A DNA stretch of 64,000 bases, from the NCBI GenBank assembly GCA_028023455.1, contig JAQFVV010012423.1, positions 2,371,273-2,435,272 of the forward strand, read 5' to 3'. This document shows positions 26,735 to 38,177 of the stretch, piece by piece. Position numbers and translations under genes: made by a program. Position 1 is the stretch's first letter. Each line of letters starts with the position of its first letter. The DNA is from Epiperipatus broadwayi (lineage: Eukaryota; Onychophora; Udeonychophora; Euonychophora; Peripatidae). A model generated the notes under the pieces. It worked only from the letters and a program-made list of their open reading frames with translations, had not been told where the DNA came from and ran no database searches.

Positions 26735-26960
26735 AAGATTTGCTATCTTAATATAAACTGAGCACTGATTATATATATGTGTGGGAGATGATGATCTGGG
26801 CCTACTGATGAGTGCTGGTTTAGCATAATATACATATATTGGAGACCTATTATCTTTTTCACATATGTGTGGTCATGTGTATCACTTGTAGGAGATAGAA
26901 TGGATAGCTGAAGGGAACTTGAAAATCTGTGTTCAAATCCGTTATAATTACATCTAAACT
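26735..26960 (+). repeat. Repeat R1, copy 3
   Basis: Full-length match to 95-310. Near its 3' end tagctgaaggg (26905-26915) resembles a pol III A box and tgttcaaatcc (26930-26940) a B box, at tRNA-like but short spacing. Confidence 0.6.
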
Positions 26961-27319
26961 CCAAATATATAAATTATACTTAGTATTCAAATATTATAAT
27001 AAATCTATAAATAAATAATAATCAAATCATTGGTGATTCAAAATTCATGTGATATTTATTCATTGAAGTTGTGATCAATAGATCTTCAGCTATGGAGTCA
27101 TCACTCTACCATCATATAAAAAATTCAATGCATATCTATTTCCTGGAATATGTTATTTTATCTGAAAAAGCTATAATTTTGATAGAAAAGTGATTTTTTT
27201 ATACATAATTATAAAATTGTATGTCAATCAAAAAATTAATACATTACAACTATAGTAGTAATATATTTCGTACATATATAATCACACAATATTTTAAGAT
27301 GATACTTTAAATAACTAAC

Positions 27320-27491
27320 CTGATTAAATTGGCATCTCTTATTGTGATATTTACTGTCTGACCAAGAGCTGGAAGAATTGTATATTCACAAATAGAACTT
27401 TGAAGATTATGCCAGTAAACATATTCATCTACAGGTGACATAAAACTGCCACTTGTGGCACTAAAGTTACTGTTAATCATGAAGTCACAGA
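27320..27491 (-). CDS. Internal exon encoding half of a CUB domain
   Basis: This is the one convincing host-gene exon. CUB domains are extracellular beta-sandwich modules found in secreted or membrane proteins. The minus-strand translation opens with CDFMINSNFSATSGSFMSP, passes SSICEYTILPALGQTVNITI and ends DANLI. This shows the first two CUB cysteines, the SG.F.SP turn and the GQ.V.I.I strand. A pyrimidine-rich acceptor (tttatttttatttgtag) precedes it and a consensus donor (cag/gttagt) follows. The exon is 172 nt and begins with the last two bases of a split codon and ends with the first two bases of another. The second half, with cysteines 3 and 4, was not found within the window. The intervening DNA would be intron filled with transposon fragments. 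Confidence 0.68.
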
Positions 27492-27719
27492 CTACAAATA
27501 AAAATAAATAAATTATAAATATTGTGAATAAAAATAATAATTTAGATTCAATATATAAATCTTTAGGATAGAAGCACATGAGGTTTGAGAACCAAAATAA
27601 TTCACACATTTCAAAATATTTTATATAAATTAAAAAAATAACAACACAGTCTTTTATTTTAAAAATTGCCTATTAATTTCAAAATATATACAAACTGCAC
27701 ACAAACTCTTTATAAATCT

Positions 27720-28365
27720 TGATTTATTATAATATGAATAATTATAATGTACAATATTATACTCCAATCTTTCCACTATATTATTTTACAGTCTTCATCA
27801 AGGAACAATTAAAAATACATAAAAAACAATAAATACAAATATTCCATAACATATATAACAAAATACAAATAACTTTTACCATAGACCTCTTCTAACAAAC
27901 AATCTTAACTTTTCATTATATTTGTTTTTTAAATAACTTTTTTAAAATAATTCCCTATAATTATTTAATTAAATAAACTTATGTGGGTTTTTTTCAATTA
28001 ATAGCCTATTCATTATCGGTTTCATTTCATTAATATAAATTCCTTCTTTTATAATTCTTTCATAATACCATCTAATACATTCACAAGGTTTTATTTTAAA
28101 ATGTTTATATTTAAATTTACTCATATGACTATAAACTGAACAATTTTTATCATTTAAATGCTGTTTTAACCTTGTTGCCAATTTATTTTTTGTAGTTAAA
28201 AAAAGAGACATTTCTTTATTATCTTTAAAATAATATAAACATTTTATAATATGAACTGAACCTTAAATGATAACAATTTTGCAGTTTATGGTCTTATGAA
28301 TAAATTTAAACAGAAAGATTTTAAAATAGAACCTTTGATATGTTTTAGATCATATTATTATTTTA
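27720..28365 (-). pseudogene. PLE endonuclease fragment beside a LINE tail
   Basis: The minus-strand open frame 28211-27969 reads TTKNKLATRLKQHLND, then VYSHMSKFKYKHFKIK and WYYERIIKEGIYINEMKP. This matches T.RKL.TRLK.H and the following H and (Y).ER...E..I helix of GIY-YIG PLE endonucleases. The upstream YIG region is eroded. About 180 bp downstream of the frame comes ttgatgaagact, a loop, then agtggaaag, a hammerhead-like tail. A related plus-strand fragment lies at 32838-33035 on the other side of the LINE. Confidence 0.6.
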
Positions 28366-28739
28366 AAAATATATTTATTGACATAATAAAATTGTACAGA
28401 TGAATAATAAATGCACTTTGTTAATGTTGGCTCATCCATTGCTGACATTGGTCTGGTAGATGTATGCCAGAGCCATTCTCTGCACTAGCAGGTTGATAAA
28501 TGATTACATACCTTCCATTTTGTTGGTATAGACCACCCCTTTTAAGGTTGGCCTAATAATGCTAACTTATCAGCTGGAATACATGTAGTGTGAAATCACT
28601 GCCTCTCTAGTAGAATCCGGCATGTTGCATCATAGACTACTTCATTTATGATACACTACAATGTGGATATATCAGGTCCAATATTCATGTAGAGTCTGTG
28701 GGCCACCCTAGTAGGCTCCATGTATTAATAAATAAAAAT

Positions 28740-29131
28740 CTAGAAGATAATATTTTATCTTTGTTTTGAAGAGCTTTGAGCTTATCACAAAATATAGCAT
28801 TGGGGTCCGGTGTTGGTTGTGTGAACATTGTCCTGCATCTTGTTTACCAAAAAGTGTATGTCAGGAAGATAGATAACCTGATAATTGTAAAGTCTCCAGA
28901 GGAGAGACAATCCCTGATGTCCAGGATTTTATCCACTGCTATAATGCAGTGTTGAGAAATGATACTTCTAATACCATTATAGCCTGGACATATATTTAAC
29001 AGATGATTAAAGGTCTCCTCTCCTCTAGAGCAGGCATGACAAATTGGGTCTATTTTATTTAGAAACTGCTTGTAGTATAAGAATGAATTAGTTGGCATGG
29101 AGCCCATATTCACCTTGATCAGATAATCCAA
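28740..29131 (-). pseudogene. LINE C-terminal zinc-knuckle region
   Basis: CHACSRGEETFNHLLNIC is the C..C...H....C knuckle found at the C-terminus of many LINE proteins. It is followed by SSGDFTIIRLSIFLTYTFW, which corresponds to SGKFGYIRLATFINFIIW in the separate tail at 33.2-33.9 kb, showing the two belong to related families. Another stop lies just after the final W. Confidence 0.75.
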
Positions 29132-29368
29132 AAGTTTGGGCTCCAGTAGCAGATACTTAAATATTGTGGTGATTTTATGATTGCTGCACCCTAGGTGAGT
29201 ATAAATAGCAATATATTCAGGATTCAGCAGGCGATGTGCCTGCCAGATGCTGATTTTATTATTAAATTCTGCTGTTGAGTGCCCAATGCATAAAAATTGT
29301 TGTTTAATAATGGTATCAATGCCATGTGTTTTTACTGGGGGGAGGTCTGTCAGTAGATATTACAGTCT

Positions 29369-30934
29369 CTATAAAAGTGAATGCCCTTTTTGGAAATTGA
29401 TTGTCTGTATTGAATGGAGACTCATACCATTCTGTCTCCTGTGAAACTGAAGTCTGTGGATGCTAATTGCAGTGGTCTGTCCTCTCCATAAGAACTGACC
29501 ACAGAGCCTCTGAATTTGTAAGCTGAATGATTTGGTAACTGTCATTATTGGCAGGTAGTAATTTATGCTCACCACCATGATCTTCATATTAATCAGAGCA
29601 ATCTTCCTTTGTAGAGACAGGTAAGTACTTGACAGTGATTGAACCATCTTAGTAGCATTGCTGATGATGGATTTTTGTAGGCAGACAGACATAGCAGTCT
29701 ATGTCTTGAAGACAGGGAACCCCAGAAAACACTGAGGTTTCACTAAAAAATTGGACAGTATTTTGCTACCAGTGTTGATGCACCAGGATGATGACTTGTG
29801 AAGATTGATGGATAACTTATAATTTTTAGTATAATTGGTAATGATGGAGTGAAGTGTCTTCAGATGTTTACAGGATGGAAGAATCACAAGTATGTCATCC
29901 ATGTATGCAAAAACCTTGATGTTTTTCTTAAGCCAGGGTACATATATCCCTGGAAGCTGATCTAGCTCTTTAATCAGAGGGTCAATGTACTTAATGAACA
30001 ATAGACCACTCAACGATGATCCTTGTGGTATGGATCTTGAAGGGGCAAATCCATCTGAGTAATGTCCATTTATGGAAATATGAATGTGCCTATTATTCAG
30101 GAGATTGTTCAATATCTGAATTATTTGCTTTGATATGTCCAACTGAGATAGCAATTCAAGAAGAATGTTGACATCTATGGTATCAAAAGCATTGGACACA
30201 TCTAGATGAACTGCCACATGCTGGGATTTTCTGTTAGATCTAATGTGATCAAGTAGAATTTTTACTTCACCAATTGCAGTCAGTGCTGCTGATGATCCCT
30301 TTCTTGCATATTGAGAGGCTGATATATCCTGTAGAATGGCATCCTGATTTTTTCTTTAACTATACCCTCCATGACTTTGAACAAAATTGGTGTCATCAAT
30401 ATCGGCCTGATACTGCTAAGAGAGGTAGGATCCCGGTTCTTTTTTATAAATGGGACCATGGTGATTGGATATAGGTTAGGGATTACTCTCCTTACAATGG
30501 CGAGATAGTTTAACATGTTTAATATAATCCTCACAGTAAAAAAATTTAAGTGAGTGAACACAAACTTCGGGATAGCATGAATCCCAGGATGAACATTATC
30601 AGGGAGACCCTGCAACCTACTTCTGATGACCTGGAGTGTAATACCATGATCTGCCTCTCCAGATGTACCCACCCACTCCATGGCAGGATTTTTCCAGTGA
30701 CCTAAGAGTAGGTTTTGATAGTGACTCTCTATGTTTAAAATCATATTCGCACCAGTAATGCTGCCACCACTGATGAGCAATGAAGTAGGAACCTCCTGTT
30801 TTTTTCTGTCCCCCAGAGCCCACCTGAGATAGCCACAGGTCCAGCAATGTTGAGCAGGCAGAAAATTCTTTGCATTTTTTGTAGCTATTATCTCTGCTAC
30901 TGCTGACTGTTTCAATCTGTATGAAGCTTTTCAT
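29369..30934 (-). pseudogene. LINE reverse transcriptase
   Basis: Early RT block: MVPFIKKNRDPTSLSSIRPI. The frame is lost at a T6 run (30348-30353) and resumes with YARKGSSAALTAIGEVK, then AVHLDVSNAFDTIDVN (motif A), SIPQGSSLSGLLFIKYIDPL (motif B) and FAYMDDILVILPS (motif C, YMDD). An in-frame TAG at 29699-29701 follows GFPVFK. After it the thumb region continues, with LCGQFLWRGQTT, a motif shared by several LINE clades. All catalytic aspartates are present, so damage is limited to frameshifts and one stop. Confidence 0.85.
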
Positions 30935-31027
30935 TCAAGTAAGTAGTCAATGTTGTTAACCTGACCATCAAAGTTTTTAATTTTCCCATTCAGACTGTCC
31001 AATTCATGCATCAAGGTGGTTGTCCCC

Positions 31028-32630
31028 TTAAGGTTGAAGGTGTATTGGGAAATAAGCGATTGAATAATGCCTATAAATGTAGTCCAGGCCTCGACCGAGG
31101 TTCACCTTGTGAAAAAGAATGTAGGCCTCTGAGAAATATGCCTCAGTGGCATTGGTTCTAGTGAACATTCTGAGACTCTGGTTGACTTTGATCTGTTGAA
31201 AGTTGTTCAGCTCTAGGGATGCCATAATCACAAAATGATCCGAAAAAGCTGTCAATTGTGGTTTTGTTTCTATCCCATAGTGCAATTCGGCCAAATAGAA
31301 CATTAGATCAATGAGCGTGCGACTGTTTTCATATAGAAAAAAAATGCATCAGGTGGAAAGAATTCCCTCCTATTGAGAAATATTTTGTTGAGTAGGGGTA
31401 AGTATTTCTTTGTGAAGGACTCATAGGAGATGTTAAAGTCACCGAGGAGAATGGTAGGTGCATTGTTATTATTAGTAATTAGGTTAATTGTGTGGACTAT
31501 TTTCAGCAGTGTTGCATGAACATTGATGCTATATACATAAATCACATTGAAAGTATTCAAGGAGAAGGTAAACTCTATGGCGATTAGGTTCTGATCTAGA
31601 TAAATTATTCTGAAGGAGGTTGGAGCCAGAAGATTATTTATTATTACCCCCAACTCCTCCCTAGCAGCATGACCTGTAGATAAATGGGTGAATCCTATTT
31701 TACTACAATCTGTTTTTATGTAGTAGTTCAAGTTTAGGTGAAATTTTGTTTCCCCTATGAACAACATATGTGGTGTGTTTTGCTTAAAGAAATGCCTGAT
31801 GGCATTAATACGACCGAGGGAATTAATTCCTTGGACATTGACAGCAGAGATTAAACATTTATTGTTATTTATTGCAAGATGGCCTGCTAGATTCCACAGC
31901 AGGTGGTTTCCTTGAAGTATCAGCAGACTCCTTTTTTTATTAATTTCCATGCGGATGTTTGGAGGGATGTTTAAATCCAAAGTAGGGAGATCCACAGGCA
32001 ATCCATTGGTAGGATAACTAGTTACCAAATCAGATGGAAGATTGATCTTGCATTTCTTTTCTGTGGCTCCTTTATGCTTATTGTTAGTTGCATTTGACAT
32101 TGTCAGTTTGGACTGTCTCAGTAGGAATGCCATCTCTTCTTCTCCTGATCTAGGACTAGATACAACCCATGGTTTTCTTTTATAACTGGCATTAGGAGTA
32201 ATGAATGTCTCCATCTCATCTGCAAACCAGGAAGTGGCAGCATCTGCTGGGGTTTGGTAAGGAGTGATAGTTTCATTAGTCACAGCTATCAGTGTGTCAT
32301 TAGGACTTGGTGAGATGTTATATTTACCTTGGATGGAGTTAGGTTTAGGTATTTTCATTTTTTTTTGGTAGGTTTGATTTTACCAGCCCTATTACCCGAC
32401 ACTGTGACTGAGCTGAAACCTAGGCCTTCATAAAAATTTCTAGATTCATTATTGTGGGAATCTTTTGGTTTTGATTCCAATGGTCTTTGATTACTGTTTT
32501 GGTTTTTGTGACTATTGTTATGCGATGTGTTATGTTTGTAATCCTGATGATTGTTAATTAAGGAGGGCTGATTCCTTTCATGTATTAGGATACTTTTGGG
32601 ATTTTTATTTGTTTGCTTTATGTTGAGTTC
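31028..32630 (-). pseudogene. LINE N-terminus and EEP endonuclease domain
   Basis: The open frame continues upstream of the first ATG (32358) to about 32630 without a stop, so the real start may lie further 5' or be lost. The first ~160 residues after the ATG are unrecognised, perhaps an ORF1-like or linker region. The endonuclease follows: LISAVNVQGINSLGRINAI, FIGETK (catalytic glutamate) and LLGDFNIS (catalytic D.N). The frame changes at the A8 run (T8 on the coding strand) at 31337-31344 and resumes with LTAFSDHFVIMASL, which supplies the catalytic SDH triad. The domain nicks target DNA to prime reverse transcription. Confidence 0.8.
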
Positions 32631-32632
32631 AT

Positions 32633-32796
32633 ATTATTCTACACAAATAAAGCATGAGAAACAGAGCAGCCAAAATGTAAAAAAACATTTATTATAAACA
32701 ACACCGAAAGCACTTGACAAATTGTTGTTTATAATTATTGTTTTTTTTTTGCATTATGGCTGTTCTGTTTATCACACTTTATTTGTGTAGAATAAT
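32633..32796. repeat. Short fold-back (MITE-like) element
   Basis: Arms 32633-32702 and about 32724-32796 are imperfect inverted repeats with ends attattctacac and gtgtagaataat and a spacer of about 20 bp. It lies between the LINE 5' edge and a PLE remnant. No certain target duplication. Confidence 0.7.
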
Positions 32797-32837
32797 TTTC
32801 ATTATCTGACATAGTTTTTATATTATTTATTTATTAG

Positions 32838-33031
32838 ATCATATATAAAAGAATTATAAAAGAAGAAATTTAAAATAATGAAATTAAACCTATAATGAAT
32901 AGGATGTTAAGTGAAAAAAAAAGAGCATAATAGGTTGACTTAATTAAATAATTTTAGGGAATTGTTTTAGAAAGGTATTAAAGAAACAGTTAAGATTGTT
33001 TGTTAGAAGAGATTTAAGGTAAGAGGTATTG

Positions 33032-33035
<4 letters not shown>
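32838..33035 (+). pseudogene. PLE endonuclease tail, plus strand
   Basis: The frame YKRIIKEE...EIKPIMNRML matches YYERIIKEGI...EMKPIMNRLL at 27969-28211 on the other strand. The following non-coding part (taagattgtttgttagaaga) also matches the reverse complement of 27880-27910. It is thus a mirror copy of that PLE tail. Confidence 0.6.

Positions 33036-33120
<85 letters not shown>
33036..33120. repeat. (TA)n microsatellite
   Basis: Uninterrupted alternating TA. Confidence 0.98.
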
Positions 33121-33123
<3 letters not shown>

Positions 33124-33249
33124 AAGTGCTCAGATTAGAGCTGTATATCACATTATAAAAAAAAATAAAGAAGTTTATTGATTTTATTTAATTTAATTTT
33201 ACTTGATCTCTGGATAATGGAGGTGTTGAAATATAAATGTTAACCAGGT

Positions 33250-33875
33250 AACTATGGCAACTAAAATATTTAAGCAATATTCTTTAATATTAATATTAGC
33301 ATCAAATTTGGCAAGTCCATTGAACACATATTCTATCAATGTGAATGGTGGAGTCGGTTACGGAATATTGCCCTACAGAGGATTACAGGATACAATTCTT
33401 CAAATGTCTACCTTAATGATGCATTCAAAAGTGGAAAGTTTGGCTACATCCGCCTGGCCACTTTCATAAATTTTATCATATGGAAGATTAGATTTAAGGT
33501 ATTATTTGATAGAGAGTTGGCTGGTCCTATTGGGGACATTTTGTTAAAGTTATTATATAAAGCTAAAGAAAGTGATATAAGAACATGCCTGCCTAATCTT
33601 GCTGAGCAAACATGGAGTCAATTAAATATTTAGCAATGGCCATGTATATTATTTATTCATGACACTTAAACTTTACACGCCATGGGATTTATATGCCAAA
33701 TTAGATCACCCCTGATAAGTAACATAACATAAATTTTACTTTTAATCCTGTACTCATCATCTAATTTAATAACTAATTAGTCTTTAATGTATCAGACATG
33801 ATTGTAAACATGAACTCTATATTACAATGTATATTTTACTTTTTGTGCAAATAAAGATTATTTTGAAAAAGAAAA
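33250..33875 (+). pseudogene. 5'-truncated LINE tail
   Basis: The coding frame reads SIKFGKSIEHIFYQCEWWSR (eroded zinc knuckle), then GKFGYIRLATFINFIIWKIR, KVLFDRELAGPIGDILLKLL and ends QTWSQLNI at a TAG near 33633. It matches the C-terminus of the LINE at 28.4-32.6 kb. About 220 bp of 3' UTR follows, with aataaag at 33851 and an A-rich end. The open frame starting at the ATG at 33254 is in another register and is not the coding frame. I take it as a 5'-truncated retrotransposed copy. Confidence 0.65.
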
Positions 33876-33879
33876 AAAT

Positions 33880-35140
33880 CATAAATTAGTTGTGATTAAT
33901 TTTAGGGAAAATATAAATAAGTGAATGATAAATAAATATGGAAAAATAATTAAATGATTCATAAAAAGATCACTTGAATAAAATCATTATTACTAATTAT
34001 TATATATTTCAATTTCTATTACTACATTCACCATAGCAATTTAGTTATTACAAAATCAATTATTCCATATTTCATGTGCTTGTTTATTTATCTTGTTTAT
34101 TGGAATATATCATTAAAAATATGCATTAAAATATATTTTCATTAAAAGATATAGAAAATGTAATATGAATTCTTCATTTTTGAGTGAAAATGTAAAATAT
34201 TATTGAATTTGTAAAACAGGATTTTTTTTACTGTATTCAATATTTGAAAGTCTTCATTTAATTTATTAATTGGAGGTAAATTTTATTAAACAATTTTCTT
34301 ATATCAACAAGTTATCTTTGTAAGTTATGTTTGGCAACATTAACGTGAGCAAAGAAGATGATTAATCAGGTTATATGATAATATGTATTATTATTATTTT
34401 TATTTATGTATATAATTACATAATATTTATTAATATAATTTATTATTGTGCTTTAAATTAAATAATCATTTATTTTATATACATGGAATATAAGAAAGTT
34501 AAGGGATCTAAATTTAAATTTATATCTATGAATGAGAAAACCAATGTTTAGGTGAATTCTCTGCTGAAAGAAATTTGCTCCCTCCCTTTATTATTCATTA
34601 TTAGAATATCAGTCTGTATGCCAGAGCATTGAATTTTCATCTTTCTGGGACACACCTGATATAACCCTATCTGTTATCATATAAACCTTTTCTTACAAGT
34701 TATTTTTCTATTAAATAAAATTTTTAAAATATGTTTAACTTAATTTGGCTGGTGTTTGTCTTTGTGCTTTTAATTCTCAATTGTTTAAACAATATTTAAG
34801 ATATCTTGTTTCTCCCTGAGTTTAGTCAGTGCAAACCATCATCATCATCCATTCTGATCACAGTAAATAAATTTTTCCAGATATGTAGTGATCTGGTGGT
34901 GCCCTCTGTGATCAGAATAGATTGAGTCTCCGGTACAATATATTTTAAATGTTTATAGTTTATTTGCCATATATATATATTTGATATATATTAATTGTTA
35001 ATAATCTATAAATTTGTTTAAAATAAATAGACTTGCTTAGTTGGTATTCAATTTTTCTAATGCAAAACTTAATATTTTACTTCTGTATATTCTCTTAATA
35101 TTATTTATATAATAATAAATTCTTCTTTTAAACAAATAAT
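33880..35140. other. AT-rich stretch, one small hairpin
   Basis: Inverted matches attctgatcaca (34851-34862) and tgtgatcagaat (34908-34919) could form a hairpin. Otherwise nothing recognised. Confidence 0.45.
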
Positions 35141-35148
35141 TTAAAATG

Positions 35149-36150
35149 AGCATTGCCAAATTGCTCAACAAGCTTTGTGATAACATTTATCACAAAGCTT
35201 ATTGAGCATTGAGCAACTGGCAATGCTCATTTTTTATATCTTACAAACTTAAGAGAATGGGGTCATGTGACCTATGACTATTTTTTATTTAACTATTTAT
35301 AGTCTCTGTTTTAAGTCTTATGTGATATTATATTGCTAAGGCTACTAATATATGGTTTGGCTGAAGATCTTTTAGCCCCATATAGCTATTTGAGTTGGAT
35401 AGCTGGGTTTGAAGACATGTAGGTATCTGAAAATTTTAGATTTTCCACTCAATAGAAAACTTTTAGATCGATGCTGGCTTTGGGTTGGTATTTTTATATC
35501 CAGTGTCTGAAACTACCCTAGTGCCTGTCTGAGGAATGCCTAAGCCTGAAACCATGGTCAGAGGTTTGGGGGGGGGGAGGAGTTCCTGACAGAGATATTT
35601 TAAAGGCTTTCACTGGCTAAGCATTTATCACAAAGCTTGTTGAGCAATTGGCAATGCTCATTTTTTATATCTTACAAGCTTAAGAGAATGGGTCATGTGA
35701 TCTATGACTATTTTTTATTTGACTATTTATAGTCTCTACTTTAATTCTTATGCAATGTTATGTTGTTAGGACTACTAATATATGGTTTGGTTGAAGATCT
35801 CTCAGCCCCATATTGCTATTTGAATTGGATAGCTGGGTTAGAAGACACGTAGGTATCTGAAAATTTCAGATTTTCCACTCAATAGATAACTTTTAGATAG
35901 ATGCTGGCTTTGGGGTGGTATTGTTAGATCTAGGGTCTGAAGCTATCTAGTGCCTCTCTGAGGAGTGCCAAAGCATGAAAGCATGGTCAGAGGTTTGGCT
36001 GGGTTGGTGGGGGGGGGTTCTTGACAGAGATATTTTAAATGCTTTCTCTGGCTAGGCATTTATCACAAATCTTGTTGAAATGGCAATGCTCATTTTTTAT
36101 ATCCTACAAGCTTAAGAGAATAGAGTCATGTGATCTATGAATATTTTTTA
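35149..36150. repeat. Tandem repeat of ~431 bp unit with terminal hairpin
   Basis: The anchor ggcaatgctcattttttata occurs at 35219, 35650 and 36082, giving periods of 431 and 432 bp. Two full units and part of a third are present. At the left edge (35149-35232) the sequence gagcattgcca...caagctttgtgataa is followed by its own reverse complement, so the array begins with a palindrome. Each unit has a G run (ggggggggg) near its end. It could be a satellite or the core array of a rolling-circle or foldback element. Confidence 0.8.
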
Positions 36151-36599
36151 TTTGACTAATTAATTTAAAATGTTTGTATTTGTAATAATTCTCCATTTTA
36201 TAATAATAATTTATTACATTTTGATTTACAAGTGTTAAACTTTTAAACTTACTCCATCCACAACATTGACAAGATTCATTCTAGATAAAACATAATTTAT
36301 TATAAGTAACCATATAACAGTCTGGAAATTAAACCATAGAGTTGTTAAGCATGTATACAAATGAATAAGATTCTCTTTGTAGTAAATTTAATATTTTATC
36401 ATTTGGGCAAGATATTTTTTTTTCATATGGTAATAAATCAATTAATTTAGAATACTTAAATATTTAATTGGTAATTAGAAGTTTATTATAATTATTTTTA
36501 TTATTTATATGTAACAGTTATATTAGGACAGAAATTTATATCTGAACTGATTCGATAACTTACAAAACACAAATATAGTAATTATTTAAGATAAATAAA

Positions 36600-36931
36600 A
36601 GCAATTGCAATTAGATACTTGCATATTCTTTTAAGTTATTATTTATTGGGTGGATATTATATCAAGTTAGTATTTAGTTATAAAATGGTAGTGTTATTAT
36701 ATTATAAAATTGGCAATAGTATATTGAAATTGATATTTGAAGGCTATTAAATAAAGTGATTTGCTTGCAATTGCAATTAGATACTTGCATATTCTTTTAA
36801 GTTATTATTTATTGGGTGGATATTATACCAAGTTAGTATTTATTTATAAAATGGTAGTGTTATTATATTATAAAATTGGCAATAGTATATTGAAATTGAT
36901 ATTTGAAGGCTATTAAATAAAGTGATTGGCT
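36600..36931. repeat. 166-bp tandem duplication
   Basis: Two near-identical copies start at gcaattgcaattagatac (36601 and 36767) and differ at only a few positions. Confidence 0.9.
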
Positions 36932-36939
36932 TTAATTAT

Positions 36940-37930
36940 ATTTAAAGTTCATTGGGATAGATCGTAAATCTAGTTTAAATACTAGGCTTTAATACTGACA
37001 TTTGATCATAATAGTTCAATAATAATATTTGACATGTTATGCTAATTATAATTTTAAAGTTTGTTAACTTAGTACTATTAGACTGAAGTATAATTTATTG
37101 TGATTTGCTAATTGTATTTGAATAAGTATCAAAAGGGAATCCATCGTTTATTTTGTATTGCTATGATTGTATATTGCATATTTTAAGGTTATGTAAAGGG
37201 TTATTTTTATTCAATATTTTTATAAGGTGGTGAAGGTGGACAAATATGTGTGATTAGTTTAACTTGCATATTGTGTTATTTTATAGTTTAATATTGAGAT
37301 ATTTTATTTTATTTACTATCTGATGTTATGAACTTATAGAATTTTAAAGAAAAAGGTTTATATATTTATTAAGGATAGATTAAGATGCATAAATTTATAG
37401 GTAATAAAGTCTTTTTAATTATCAATTCAATAAGGGTATATTAATAATAATGAAATAGTATTGCTGAGTTAGCATTATTTTATTTTACTTAAATAATACT
37501 TTATTTTGATATAATTAGTGTTTTAACTTTGCAAATTATATAAAAGTCTTTGTTTTCTATCCTTATAATTCTCATTTTGTTATAAATAGCTTCTAAATCC
37601 ATAGAGGATATTATGTTTATGTTTATTGTTTTATCCATTCATGAATCATTTTGTTAAATACAAATAACATTGAATGTTTGGGATAAGTTTATGTTGTCAT
37701 AACTTACATTTTAATTCATGAAGAACATTAAATTTTATTTTTTTCATCTTTTGTTATTATGTTTATTTTATTACAAGTTTTTTTTAAATAGGAACATATT
37801 ATCTTCATTTCATTTTATTGCATATAGTGCTCATATTGTTGGAACACTTTGAATATTGGGTTTATTTATGTCCAATACAGCACAAAAGCTGTTAAATTCT
37901 GTGGAACTATTAAATAAAAGCTTAATGTCT
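36940..37930. other. AT-rich stretch without recognisable feature
   Basis: No coding, RNA or repeat signal recognised. Confidence 0.5.
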
Positions 37931-38154
37931 TTACAATTCATTACAAATGATGTCCACACTTGTGGCTGTATAAAAGATTGAATTAAGTGTTAGCTTGACA
38001 TTCAGTGCTTGATGATCATAATTGACTCATTTTATTCAGTTACAAATGATGCCACAATTCATAGGGCATTATTAAACCAGGATCATCCTTTCATGGTACA
38101 CATTTTATTCCATTACAAATGGTGAACAATGATTGGGCTACATCATTTTCATTC
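37931..38154. repeat. Degenerate repeats of cattacaaatgatg
   Basis: Related motifs cattacaaatgatgtcc, gttacaaatgatgcca and cattacaaatggtgaa occur about 100 and 75 bp apart. They may be remnants of a short tandem repeat next to the LTR element's target site. Confidence 0.35.
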
Positions 38155-38177
38155 CATATATATATATATATATATAT

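Larger units (their letters stand above)
28370..32640 (-). mobile_element. Nearly full-length LINE with apurinic-type endonuclease
   Basis: Order on the minus strand: endonuclease/exonuclease/phosphatase domain, reverse transcriptase, FLWRG region, C-terminal cysteine-histidine knuckle, then about 350-450 bp of 3' UTR ending near an AATAAA-like, A/T-rich tail at about 28370. Two homopolymer frameshifts and one in-frame TAG break a single long frame. The 5' edge abuts the fold-back at 32633. Codon use is much less AT-biased than the surroundings, suggesting a younger insertion. The clade is not assigned; the catalytic box is YMDD rather than the usual (F/Y)ADD. Confidence 0.85.

Noticed and set aside
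33254-33469. 71-codon plus-strand frame beginning with ATG
   Set aside because: A neighbouring frame of the same strand carries the LINE C-terminal motifs; this one is out of register.
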